Positions 7,600 through 15,692 of a stretch of 64,000 nucleotides of DNA are shown in pieces. The notes beneath the pieces are model-generated. The model was not told where the DNA came from, ran no database searches, and saw only the letters and a list, made by a program, of their open reading frames with translations. The stretch's first letter is position 1. Every line of letters starts with the position of its first letter. The stretch covers positions 1 through 64,000 of the forward strand of contig NZ_FNCG01000012.1 in NCBI RefSeq assembly GCF_900100945.1, in the 5' to 3' direction. The position numbers were made by a program, and so were the translations under genes. Source of the DNA: Mucilaginibacter gossypii (lineage in GTDB: Bacteria > Bacteroidota > Bacteroidia > Sphingobacteriales > Sphingobacteriaceae).

Positions 7600-9411
7600 T
7601 TACGCCACTGCAAACTTCAGCTCAAACTCCGAGCCCTTTTCTTTTTCTGATCTCACGCTTATGGTACCGTTCAGGCGTTTTACTATGGTATTAACATAGC
7701 TTAAGCCCAACCCAAAACCTTTAACGTTGTGCACGTTGCCGGTAGGGATGCGATAAAATTGTTCAAATATTTTTGATTGCTGGTCGCGGCTCATGCCTAT
7801 ACCTTTATCAGCTACTTTAATAACAATTTGCCCGTTTTTAACAAAAGTACTTATAGTTATATCAGGCGCTTCGTTGCTGTATTTAATGGCGTTATCAACC
7901 AGGTTGTATAATACGTTCGAAAAATGCAGCTCATCAGCAATGATATAGGCTTTTTCGGCATCAAGGTGCAGTGTGGTTTTAGCATTGCATTTTTGCAGTT
8001 TGAGCGCCATACTGTCAAGCACTATGGTAACCATTTCATTTACATCAACCGGTTTTTTATCCAGTTTAAAATCGTTACGCTCAATGCGGGCAATGTTTAA
8101 TACACGCTCTATATGGCTGCCCAAGCGGGCGTTCTCTTCAAAAATGATGTTCGCTAAACGGGCTACCCGGTTTTTATCTTCGGCAATTTCATTATCCCTT
8201 AAAGCTTCACTGGCAATCATGATGGTTGACACCGGGGTTTTAAACTCGTGGGTCATGTTGTTAATGAAATCGATCTTCATTTCGGAGATCTTTTTCTGCC
8301 TCAATATCGAAAATATAGTATAACCGAAGCAAAGGATCAGCACCATGGTAAGGCCGCCGGTTGTAGCCATGGTAGCAGTCATATTGCTTAAGATCAATGA
8401 GTTTTTTTGCGGAAACGAAAGCCTGATCTTTCCGGGGTCGTTGATCACCTCTTTGGTAAAAATGGGTGTTTGGTAAGTATTTGCCGCTACAAACACAGGC
8501 AGCTTTTCGCCCTGGCTGTCGCTGGCATTTGAAAATATGAGCGAGTCGCTGTTGGCGGTTGTTACTTCGTAGCTGAAAGGCAGAAAAATGCCTTTATTAT
8601 GCAGCTCAAAACGCAGTAACGAATCTATCCAGAAAGGGTTGATCCGTTTATTCAACGGTTCGCCCGATTTACGGTATTCTTCGGCCAGGTTTTCAATAAC
8701 TGTGGGCTTATTGCTCAAACTGTTAGCCTTTTCAAGCGAATCGGTCTCCAGCATTTTTTTTATTTGTTGAACCTGCCGTTCCTTTTGCTTACGGGTTTGT
8801 TCCTGTACCCATAACGGATTGATACGCGGTACCGAGATCATTTGTTTGCCAAACTGGGGGTCGACGTAGACATACCTCAAGGTATCATACTTATGAAGTT
8901 TTTTAGGATGACCTACCCTGCGGGTAATACGCGTATGCACTATCTCGGGTGTAAGTTGCTCATGTACTACGCCAAACTCGTCTGTATATTCTTCTACACG
9001 TACTTTAAAATCAACCGTACCTTCTGTTTGTAGTAAGCCGTTAAGCTCATCATCCATTTTTCTGCGCTGGATCATGCGCTGCAAACTATCGCGCAGTAAA
9101 GCAATCCGTTTTTCGCGGGCAGATGAATGTTTTTTTGTTTTTGGTATTCCCGCTACTTTTATCGTGCTTATGTCCTGTTCTTCATTATCGGTGCTAATGG
9201 TAGCTTGCTGGGTTTTGGTTTTCAAAAAGTTATTCGCATCCTGGCGGGTAACCTTATCTACCACATTGTTCATAGCCTCCCTTACCTGGCGATCGAACGA
9301 ATCAGACTGCATCTGGTATGATTGCCTCAGAAAATAAAATTGCATAGCCATTACGCCCAGCAACGCAAAGCTCATTAAGCCAATAATTAAACCTATGCTC
9401 CTTTTCTTCAT
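7600..9411 (-). CDS. Sensor histidine kinase, RprX-like
   Basis: The protein has 603 residues. TM1 is near 7-27, a periplasmic region of about 315 residues follows, then TM2 near 350-370. The HisKA domain carries phospho-accepting His388 in FINNMTHEFKTPVSTI. The HATPase domain shows the N-box NLVDNAIKYS, DKGIGM and GFGLGLSYV. The periplasmic part matches no sensor domain I know; it is charged and partly helical near both membrane ends. Its partner regulator is immediately downstream. The family is RprX-like by layout only. Confidence 0.88.
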   Translation of the reverse strand: MKKRSIGLIIGLMSFALLGVMAMQFYFLRQSYQMQSDSFDRQVREAMNNVVDKVTRQDANNFLKTKTQQATISTDNEEQDISTIKVAGIPKTKKHSSAREKRIALLRDSLQRMIQRRKMDDELNGLLQTEGTVDFKVRVEEYTDEFGVVHEQLTPEIVHTRITRRVGHPKKLHKYDTLRYVYVDPQFGKQMISVPRINPLWVQEQTRKQKERQVQQIKKMLETDSLEKANSLSNKPTVIENLAEEYRKSGEPLNKRINPFWIDSLLRFELHNKGIFLPFSYEVTTANSDSLIFSNASDSQGEKLPVFVAANTYQTPIFTKEVINDPGKIRLSFPQKNSLILSNMTATMATTGGLTMVLILCFGYTIFSILRQKKISEMKIDFINNMTHEFKTPVSTIMIASEALRDNEIAEDKNRVARLANIIFEENARLGSHIERVLNIARIERNDFKLDKKPVDVNEMVTIVLDSMALKLQKCNAKTTLHLDAEKAYIIADELHFSNVLYNLVDNAIKYSNEAPDITISTFVKNGQIVIKVADKGIGMSRDQQSKIFEQFYRIPTGNVHNVKGFGLGLSYVNTIVKRLNGTISVRSEKEKGSEFELKFAVA

Positions 9412-9579
9412 TTATTAACAAACAAAATTATCCTAAATCCGCACACAAAAATTGCATTTAACAAAATTTAACAAATGTACATTCAATTTAAAACTCTGCT
9501 GCTTAATATTTTATTGTATCAATTATTAAGATGTCTGTTTAAGGCTATGGGTTATAACGGGCAGCGTATAAACAACAAA

Positions 9580-9598
9580 AGGCCCATTAACAGGGCCT
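9580..9598 (-). terminator. Terminator after the DUF3127 gene
   Basis: On the minus strand AGGCCC and GGGCCT pair around a 7-nt loop and are followed by TTTGTTGTT. The hairpin lies 35 bp past the stop of the gene at 9633-10001. Confidence 0.65.
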
Positions 9599-9632
9599 CT
9601 TGAAATATTTTACTTATGCTTTTCTTTATTTA

Positions 9633-10001
9633 TTAGAATGGCAGATCATCATCATCGGCCGATGAGCTGATATCAGCTGACGGAGCTGCATATTGCGGTG
9701 CAGCAGGCGCGTTGTTAGCAGCAGCCAGCGGGGTAACCCTCCATAACTGCAATGAGTTAAAATAGGTTTTTTTACCCATTTTATCTGTCCACGGGCGGCC
9801 TTTAAGGTTAAAAGAAACCTCTACATCGTCCCCAACTTTTACGTTATCCAGTAAATTGCAACGATCCTGTATAGCCTCAAACTTTAAATATTCAGGGTAT
9901 TGAGGGTTCTCAATATATTCAAGTATAAGTTCGCGTTTTTTAAGTGAATCGGTTACTTGCTGGGTAGCCGATACTTCATGTACCTTACCTTTAACTTCCA
10001 T
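9633..10001 (-). CDS. DUF3127 domain protein
   Basis: The protein has 122 residues. An OB-fold-like beta-rich core is seen (MEVKGKVHEVSATQQVT, LILEYIENPQYPEYLKFEAI, VEVSFNLKGRPW, YFNSLQLWRV). A low-complexity Ala/Pro linker then ends in the acidic tail DDDDLPF. The acidic aromatic tail resembles that of single-stranded DNA-binding proteins, but this family is annotated only as DUF3127 and its function is unknown. It is monocistronic and diverges from the THUMP methyltransferase. Confidence 0.8.
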   Translation of the reverse strand: MEVKGKVHEVSATQQVTDSLKKRELILEYIENPQYPEYLKFEAIQDRCNLLDNVKVGDDVEVSFNLKGRPWTDKMGKKTYFNSLQLWRVTPLAAANNAPAAPQYAAPSADISSSADDDDLPF

Positions 10002-10089
10002 AATTAGTCTTCAAATAATTTAAAAATGTAAAGTTAATAGTAAGAAATTAAAATAGGGGCTTTTTAATTCTTAATTTTACCGAATTAAT

Positions 10090-11265
10090 ATGCAAGTTTT
10101 CCACACCGAAAGTAAAATCATAATTACATGTAACAAAAGGCTTTCGCCTTACCTGCAAAGGGAGGTTGAAGCTTTAGGCTATGAGCCGGTCCGCGTTTTC
10201 CCTACCGGGGTTGAACTAAAAGGGACCGTTACAGATACTATTCCGCTTAATTTGAACTTGCGCTGCGCAAGCCAGATCCTGTATTCGTTAAAAACTTTTA
10301 CCGCCCGCGACCCGAAAGAGCTTTACGATGAGCTGGTAACCATTGAGTGGGAAAAGCTGATTGATTTTACCGGCTATTTCTCGGTATCATCAAATGTAAA
10401 TAACGAGCACATCCTTACCCCGCTGTTTGCCAATGTAAAAGTAAAGGATGCCATTGCCGACAGGATCAAATCCATTAAAGGTATCAGGCCCGATTCGGGC
10501 CCGGAGGTTAATAAAACCCTGGTACATCTTTACTGGCAGGATGACCGTGCCGAAATTTTCCTGGATACATCGGGCGAAACCCTGGCCAAGCACAGCTACC
10601 GTAAGATACCCGGCAAGGCACCAATGCTTGAGGCTTTGGCCGCATCAACCATTATGGCTACTAAATGGGATATGAAAAGCACATTCATTAACCCTATGTG
10701 CGGTTCGGGTACCCTGGCTATTGAAGCAGCATTGCTGGCTACTGATAAATCTCCGGGTTTGTTCAGGATGAATTATGGTTTTATGCACATACTGGGTTAC
10801 GATGAAACCGTATTTTTTGCCGAACGCCGCAATTTAAAAGATAAAGCAAAAAAGGAAACCGGCTTTAAAATCATTGCCACTGATATCTCTGAAGACGCAG
10901 TTGACATCGCCCGTAAAAATGCCAGAACAGCCGGCGTAGAACATTTGATCGATTTTGCCGTTTGTGATTTTGAAGATACTGAGGTTCCGGCAGAAACTGG
11001 TGTAGTAATGTTTAACCCCGAATACGGTGAGCGCTTAGGCGTACACACTAAGCTGGAGATCACCTATAAGCGTATGGGTGATTTTATGAAAAAGAAATGC
11101 CTCGGGTATAATGGTTACGTTTTTACGGGTAATCCCGACCTGGCCAAAAAGATAGGCCTGAAGGCAGCCCGAAAAATTGAATTTTATAATGGTAAGCTTG
11201 ATTGCCGCTTGTTTGAGTATGAATTATACCAGGGCAGCAAACGCGAACCGAAAGAAGAAAATTAA
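10090..11265 (+). CDS. THUMP-domain class I RNA methyltransferase, RlmL-like
   Basis: The protein has 391 residues. An N-terminal ferredoxin-like/THUMP region (about 1-155) is followed by a Rossmann methyltransferase. SAM motif I is NPMCGSGTLAIEAAL, starting at residue 201, then IIATDISEDAVDIARKNA. The catalytic motif reads F-N-P-E-Y-G-E-R at 308-315, where N-P-P-Y is usual for N2-guanine methyltransferases. By homology it should methylate a guanine of 23S rRNA. The next gene begins directly after its TAA. Confidence 0.85.
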   Translation: MQVFHTESKIIITCNKRLSPYLQREVEALGYEPVRVFPTGVELKGTVTDTIPLNLNLRCASQILYSLKTFTARDPKELYDELVTIEWEKLIDFTGYFSVSSNVNNEHILTPLFANVKVKDAIADRIKSIKGIRPDSGPEVNKTLVHLYWQDDRAEIFLDTSGETLAKHSYRKIPGKAPMLEALAASTIMATKWDMKSTFINPMCGSGTLAIEAALLATDKSPGLFRMNYGFMHILGYDETVFFAERRNLKDKAKKETGFKIIATDISEDAVDIARKNARTAGVEHLIDFAVCDFEDTEVPAETGVVMFNPEYGERLGVHTKLEITYKRMGDFMKKKCLGYNGYVFTGNPDLAKKIGLKAARKIEFYNGKLDCRLFEYELYQGSKREPKEEN

Positions 11266-11763
11266 ATGAAAAAGATCCTGTTATTTATAACACTTATTTT
11301 ATCATCAGTACTGGTTAAAGCACAAGCGCAATTGGCATTTCCGTTTCAGGGCGGTAGTCCTATTATGAACCGCTTTTTTAAAGACAGTCTTGTTGTATCG
11401 CCCGAAATCATTAAAAAGAAAGCAAGCGGAACAGCGGTGTTTAAATTTACCGCTGATGAAAAAGGTTTGATTAAAAAAATAATTGTTTACTATGCCGATG
11501 ATGCCATACTGGTAGTACCCATCATTGAGGCGCTAAAAAAATCAAATCATAAATGGATCATCCCCGATCATGAAAAACTGCATGATTTTATTTTGCCGTT
11601 TTCCATTAACTTTAATGCGCCGACAAATACAAGCAATGCTACTATAAAGGCGGCATTTGATTATTACAGCAAACGCAAGCCAATCATATCTTATAACCAG
11701 GTACCGCTTGAAACGGCTACTTTATTGCCCACGGTAATTGTTAGTTACAATTTAAGCGAGTAG
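11266..11763 (+). CDS. Secreted protein of unknown function, possibly TonB-C-like
   Basis: The protein has 165 residues. A signal peptide is clear (MKKILLFITLILSSVLVKAQ). The mature part contains GTAVFKFTADEKGLIKKIIV and a conserved-looking ALKKSNHKW, which resembles the small TonB C-terminal fold used in many Bacteroidota periplasmic proteins. That fold call is tentative. The ATG follows the methyltransferase stop with no gap, so the two genes form an operon, closed by a terminator hairpin 24 bp downstream. Confidence 0.7.
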   Translation: MKKILLFITLILSSVLVKAQAQLAFPFQGGSPIMNRFFKDSLVVSPEIIKKKASGTAVFKFTADEKGLIKKIIVYYADDAILVVPIIEALKKSNHKWIIPDHEKLHDFILPFSINFNAPTNTSNATIKAAFDYYSKRKPIISYNQVPLETATLLPTVIVSYNLSE

Positions 11764-11786
11764 TTTTTTAATAAAAAGGAATTTGG

Positions 11787-11819
11787 AAGCGACAGACTTT
11801 GCGGCCTGTCGCTTTTTTT
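11787..11819 (+). terminator. Rho-independent terminator
   Basis: AAGCGACAG and CTGTCGCTT form a 9-bp perfect stem around a 10-nt loop, followed by TTTTT. It ends the methyltransferase/secreted-protein operon. Confidence 0.85.
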
Positions 11820-12012
11820 GTCTTTATTATTAATTAATATGGTTGTTAAAACCTATGTATTTATACCGGCTCTTATAAAGGGCTGTTAATTTTTAATTAA
11901 AAAAGTATAAAATATCAGCTTTTCAATTGGTTAGCCATTAAAAAAATTGAAAATTTTGAAATCCATAACCCCATTATTTTCGTTATTTATAATCGAACTA
12001 ATAAGTAAATGG

Positions 12013-12252
12013 ATGAAAGATATGCTAAATTTAAAGATCAAGGCTATAGCTGCTAACATAAGGCATACCAGGGAGGGATTAAATTACACCCAGGAATACC
12101 TTGCAGCCAAGCTGGGTATATCACAAAACGCGTATAGCAAAATTGAGTTAGGTTATACAAAAATAACAGTGGAAAGGCTTTTTCAGATTTCCGCTATTTT
12201 GGAGATTGAAGTTGCCGAACTTATCGATACAGAAAAAATAGCCGCTGCTTAA
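12013..12252 (+). CDS. Small XRE-type helix-turn-helix regulator
   Basis: The protein has 79 residues and is almost only a Cro/C1-type HTH (IAANIRHTREGLNYTQEYLA, KLGISQNAYSKIELGYTK, ITVERLFQISAILEI). The ATG at 12013 is chosen; the frame is open upstream to 11947 but that sequence looks non-coding. An ATG at 12022 is also possible. It is a stand-alone gene, without an adjacent toxin or phage gene, so its targets are unknown. A second protein of this kind is encoded at 31171-31410. Confidence 0.8.
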   Translation: MKDMLNLKIKAIAANIRHTREGLNYTQEYLAAKLGISQNAYSKIELGYTKITVERLFQISAILEIEVAELIDTEKIAAA

Positions 12253-12271
12253 CGTTTTATACACAACCCCA

Positions 12272-12299
12272 TTGTTCTGTCTTTTGCTTAGTATCTTTG
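12272..12299 (+). promoter_or_regulatory. Bacteroidota promoter of the HD-domain gene
   Basis: TTG (12272-12274) and TATCTTTG (12292-12299) are 17 bp apart and match the -33/-7 consensus TTG...TAnnTTTG. Transcription would begin at about 12304-12307, that is on or next to the ATG at 12306, predicting a leaderless or nearly leaderless mRNA. Confidence 0.6.
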
Positions 12300-12305
12300 C
12301 AAAAG

Positions 12306-12956
12306 ATGGAACATAATAAAATCATTGAAGCCACTGCAAATTTTGTGCGCAATACGCTCAGTGACGCCGAAGGTGGTCACGACTGGTGGCATATTCACCG
12401 TGTTTGGACAAACGCGAAGCTCATCAATCAAACAGAAAAAACCGATCAGTTGGTAGTTGAACTTGCTGCCCTGCTACATGACATTGCCGATAGTAAGTTT
12501 CATAACGGCGATGAAGAGATTGGCCCGCGTACTGCCGGCAATTACCTGCAAAGCATGAATGTTGATACTGGTGTTACCGAACATGTGCAACAGATCATCA
12601 GGCATATGTCGTTCAAGGCCAGCTTTGATAAACCCTCCTTTCATTCGCCCGAACTGGCTGTAGTACAGGATGCCGACAGGCTGGATGCTATTGGCGCCAT
12701 CGGTATTGCCCGTGCCTTTACCTATGGAGGCTTTAAAGGCCGCGAATTGTACAATCCCGAGATCCCGCCAAACCTTAACATGACCAGGGAAGAATATAAA
12801 AACACTACCGCACCAACTATTAATCACTTTTACGAAAAGCTATTACTACTTAAAAATAAAATGAATACGCCTGCCGGTAAGGCACTTGCCGAACAAAGGC
12901 ACACATTTATGGAGCATTATTTAAAACAGTTTTTTGACGAATGTGGTTCAAGTTAA
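12306..12956 (+). CDS. HD-domain phosphohydrolase
   Basis: The protein has 216 residues. Metal-binding HD motifs are seen in order: HDWWHIHRVW, ALLHDIADSKFH (the H-D pair) and VVQDADRLDAIGAIGIARAF (the distal Asp). This arrangement fits the YpgQ-like stand-alone HD hydrolases, thought to act on nucleotides or phosphoesters. The ATG at 12306 is chosen over the TTG at 12297, because the TTG overlaps the predicted -7 box. It is followed 36 bp later by a porin gene with its own promoter box. Confidence 0.85.
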   Translation: MEHNKIIEATANFVRNTLSDAEGGHDWWHIHRVWTNAKLINQTEKTDQLVVELAALLHDIADSKFHNGDEEIGPRTAGNYLQSMNVDTGVTEHVQQIIRHMSFKASFDKPSFHSPELAVVQDADRLDAIGAIGIARAFTYGGFKGRELYNPEIPPNLNMTREEYKNTTAPTINHFYEKLLLLKNKMNTPAGKALAEQRHTFMEHYLKQFFDECGSS

Positions 12957-12966
12957 CGTGAAAGCT

Positions 12967-12974
12967 TACTTTTG
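12967..12974 (+). promoter_or_regulatory. Candidate -7 box of the porin gene
   Basis: TACTTTTG matches TAnnTTTG and ends 18 bp before the ATG at 12993. No good TTG is present at the expected -33 position inside the end of the HD gene. Confidence 0.4.
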
Positions 12975-12992
12975 CGCCAAAATTGACAGCCC

Positions 12993-14300
12993 ATGAAAAA
13001 ACTTATACTTACTATAATACCCGTATTAATTACCGCCGTCGCTTTGGGGCAGGATACAGCTAAACGTCAGCGGTTCAACTTCCATTTCCAGCAAACAGTA
13101 ATTACCCAATACAAACCATCGTTTCATGCCGATTATAACGGCGACAATAGTTTACTTACCAAAGAAGAAACACAAAGCTCAATTACCACTACGCTTTTTG
13201 GCGGTGCAAGGCTCTGGAAAGGCGCCGAAGCTTATTTTAATCCCGAACTTTCGGGCGGATCGGGCCTGAGCAAAACGCTGGGTGCGGCAGGTTTCCCTAA
13301 TGGCGAAACTTTTCGTGTAGGCGGCGCAGAGCCGAAAATCTACATCGCCCGCTTATATTTTACCCAAAACTTTGAATGGGGCAAGGATAAAGACACCATT
13401 AGCGATGATGCCAACCAGTTAGCCGGTTTAAAAAGCAAGCGTTACTTTTCGGTTACCGTAGGTAAATTTGGTATGGCCGATTTTTATGACGGCAATGAAT
13501 TTAGCCATGATCCGCGTACGCAGTTCATGAACTGGAGCTTAATGGATAACGGCGCATGGGATTATCCCGCCAATACCCGCGGATATGTTATGGGGATCCA
13601 TACCGAATTAGGGCAACCTAACTGGACTTTGCGTTTTGCCTTTACCATGTCAACCACTACCGCCAACGGCGCCATTTGGGATCAAAAAATTGGTAAAGCA
13701 AACACCCAGACCTTAGAATATGAAAAACGCTATACACTTAACGGCCAAAAAGGTACCTTCAGGATCTTAGGTTTCCATAATAATGGCAAAATGGGAGATT
13801 ATCGCCTGGCACTCGCGCAAAGCCCTGTTGCCCCCAATGTTGATACCACACAAGCTTATGGCAGGCACAAATATGGTTTCGGCATCAGCGCCGACCAATA
13901 TCTGACCAAAGATTTTGGGGTATTTGCCAAAGTGAGTTATAATGATGGTAAAACCCAAACATGGTATTTTACCGAGATTGACCGGTCATTGAGTTTTGGC
14001 GGCGTACTTAAAGGAAGTTCATGGAACCGCGGCGATGACGAACTGGGCCTGGCTTTTGTAGCCAACGGCATCTCAAACGCCCATCGTGATTATCTTGCAG
14101 CCGGCGGCTACGGTTTTATTATAGGCGATGGCAAGCTTAATTACGGCACCGAATTTATTGCCGAACTTGATTATAAAATAAACGCATATCAAAAAAAGTT
14201 CTGGCTTACACCCGGTTACCAGTTTTTACTCAACCCGGCCTATAATAAGGACAGGGGACCGGTAAATGTCTTTTCGCTAAGGGCACATGTGGAGTTTTAA
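12993..14300 (+). CDS. Outer-membrane carbohydrate-porin-like protein
   Basis: The protein has 435 residues with a signal peptide (MKKLILTIIPVLITAVALGQ). The rest is beta-rich with alternating aromatic residues and Gly/Asn turns. It ends in VFSLRAHVEF, a terminal aromatic beta-strand typical of outer-membrane barrels. Stretches such as GKFGMADFYDGNEFSHDP and FMNWSLMDNGAWDYPAN resemble OprB-type carbohydrate porins. The substrate is unknown. It is monocistronic, between a TACTTTTG box and a strong terminator. Confidence 0.75.
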   Translation: MKKLILTIIPVLITAVALGQDTAKRQRFNFHFQQTVITQYKPSFHADYNGDNSLLTKEETQSSITTTLFGGARLWKGAEAYFNPELSGGSGLSKTLGAAGFPNGETFRVGGAEPKIYIARLYFTQNFEWGKDKDTISDDANQLAGLKSKRYFSVTVGKFGMADFYDGNEFSHDPRTQFMNWSLMDNGAWDYPANTRGYVMGIHTELGQPNWTLRFAFTMSTTTANGAIWDQKIGKANTQTLEYEKRYTLNGQKGTFRILGFHNNGKMGDYRLALAQSPVAPNVDTTQAYGRHKYGFGISADQYLTKDFGVFAKVSYNDGKTQTWYFTEIDRSLSFGGVLKGSSWNRGDDELGLAFVANGISNAHRDYLAAGGYGFIIGDGKLNYGTEFIAELDYKINAYQKKFWLTPGYQFLLNPAYNKDRGPVNVFSLRAHVEF

Positions 14301-14304
14301 ACAT

Positions 14305-14343
14305 AAAAAGGCCTCGTCACTTATATTATGATGAGGCCTTTTT
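14305..14343. terminator. Bidirectional terminator
   Basis: AAGGCCTCGTCA and TGATGAGGCCTT pair with one G-U and are flanked by A5 on one side and T5 on the other. It sits between the porin gene and the convergent HIT gene, so it can serve both. Confidence 0.85.
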
Positions 14344-14414
14344 GTTTATATATAAGCTAAAAGCAGCATGAGCAAAACTAATAGCTAATAGCTTGATTAA
14401 TGTTATCCCAATTG

Positions 14415-14807
14415 TTAACTGATTGCCTGTCTGATCTTCTCGGCGGTAGTGTTAAATTGTTCGGGGGTGAATTTTTGTTTAGGGAGCGAAAAGTTAATGC
14501 TGCTCATATCATTCATCGGTATAAGATGGATATGCGCATGGGGCACATCAAGGCCCATAACTGCTACTCCAACCCGTGGGCAGGGAACAGCCTTTTTTAA
14601 ACCGAGGGCTACTTTTTTGGCAAATACCTGTAAGCCTATATAAGTATCATCGTCCAAATCAAAAAGATAATCAACCTCCTTCTTTGGGATCACCAGCAGG
14701 TGACCTTCCGTAAGCGGAAAAATATCCAAAAAAGCCAGAAATTCATCGTTCTCGGCCACTTTATAAGCGGGGATCTCGCCTGCAACTATTTTTGAAAAGA
14801 TGGTCAT
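14415..14807 (-). CDS. HIT-family nucleotide-binding protein
   Basis: The protein has 130 residues. The histidine triad HAHIHLIP has His90, His92 and His94, and the N-terminal FSKIVAGEIPAYKV and GHLLVIPKKE are typical of HINT-type hydrolases of purine nucleoside phosphoramidates. The start at 14807 (MTIFSKIV) matches the family; an upstream in-frame ATG at 14861 would add 18 residues that encode repeat sequence. The gene lies downstream of greA on the same strand, with an inverted repeat between them whose left arm starts 5 bp from this ATG. Confidence 0.9.
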   Translation of the reverse strand: MTIFSKIVAGEIPAYKVAENDEFLAFLDIFPLTEGHLLVIPKKEVDYLFDLDDDTYIGLQVFAKKVALGLKKAVPCPRVGVAVMGLDVPHAHIHLIPMNDMSSINFSLPKQKFTPEQFNTTAEKIRQAIS

Positions 14808-14811
14808 TATT

Positions 14812-14928
14812 GGTGAGTGGTTGATTATGTTGATTGGATGAGTGTTTCTTTTATAGCGCAAATTATTCAGGTAAGCAGTTAATTATGACAGCTGGATAAA
14901 ACCCAATCAACATAATAAACCACTCACC
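14812..14928. repeat. Inverted repeat, family E, copy 1
   Basis: Arms at 14812-14837 (starts GGTGAGTGGTTGATTATG) and 14903-14928 (ends AACCACTCACC) are 26 bp long with one mismatch, separated by 65 bp. The element fills the whole greA-HIT spacer and overlaps the HIT translation start region. The same word set (GTTGATT, GTGAGTGG) appears at 52072-52192. Confidence 0.8.
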
Positions 14929-14936
14929 TAATTAAA

Positions 14937-15410
14937 TTATCTGCTTATTTCCAGGATCTCGAATTCAATTTTACCTGCAGGTACGGTGATCTCGGTTTTT
15001 TCACCAACCTTTTTGCCAAGCAGGCCTTTAGCTATCGGCGACGCTACCGAGATTTTACCGGTTTTAAGATCGGCTTCACTCTCTGATACCAGCTGATAAC
15101 TCATGGTAGCTCCGTTTTTCAGGTTCTTGATCTTTACTATCGACAATGCAAGTACCTTCGAAACGTCAAGTTTTGATTCATCAAGCAGGCGCGCATTGGC
15201 CAATGTTTCCTGCATCTGGGCTATTTTGGCCTCATGTAAGCCCTGAGCTTCTTTAGCCGCATCGTATTCGGCATTTTCCGACAGATCGCCTTTGTCGCGT
15301 GCCTCAGCAATAGCTTTTGATATATCGGCACGGCCGGTTGTTTTTAATCTCTGTAGTTCTTCTTTTAATTTCTCTAAACCATCTTTGGTATAGTATGATA
15401 CCTCTGCCAT
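14937..15410 (-). CDS. greA: Transcription elongation factor GreA
   Basis: The protein has 157 residues, the standard length. GreA enters the RNA polymerase secondary channel and stimulates cleavage of backtracked RNA. The N-terminal antiparallel coiled coil carries the catalytic acidic tip (ARDKGDLSENAEYDAAKEAQ, near residues 37-56). The C-terminal domain has PIAKGLLGKKVGE and EITVPAGKIEFEI. It starts with MAEVSYYTKDGLEKLKEE, which fits the family. Confidence 0.97.
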   Translation of the reverse strand: MAEVSYYTKDGLEKLKEELQRLKTTGRADISKAIAEARDKGDLSENAEYDAAKEAQGLHEAKIAQMQETLANARLLDESKLDVSKVLALSIVKIKNLKNGATMSYQLVSESEADLKTGKISVASPIAKGLLGKKVGEKTEITVPAGKIEFEILEISR

Positions 15411-15504
15411 AACGCAAAAATTAATTAATATTATTACTGTTAATCAACCAAAAAAAACCGCCCTTCCCTGTTTTAAGAAAGGACGCAATGCTTATAAAAG
15501 CAAA

Positions 15505-15539
15505 CAAGACTATGTAAGCCCTCTGCTTACATAGTCTTG
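15505..15539 (-). terminator. Perfect 15-bp hairpin, likely terminator
   Basis: CAAGACTATGTAAGC and GCTTACATAGTCTTG pair perfectly around a 5-nt loop. On the minus strand it is followed by TTTGCTTTT, so it best serves the gene at 15693-16967, whose stop is about 150 bp upstream on that strand. Confidence 0.65.
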
Positions 15540-15692
15540 CGTTTTGGTAATTAACGAAGATAAGTGATTTAAGTTTTATTATCCAAATTTTTAAGAAGGG
15601 AATTTTTTTGTTACGTTATTACACAATGCCTTGTTATTCATTGGTAAAGTTGGAGCTAAGTATACACAAACAGGATTATCGGAATAATATGG

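Noticed and set aside
14808-14861. N-terminal extension of the HIT protein
   Set aside because: The extra 18 residues are translated from the inverted repeat and precede the normal HIT start.
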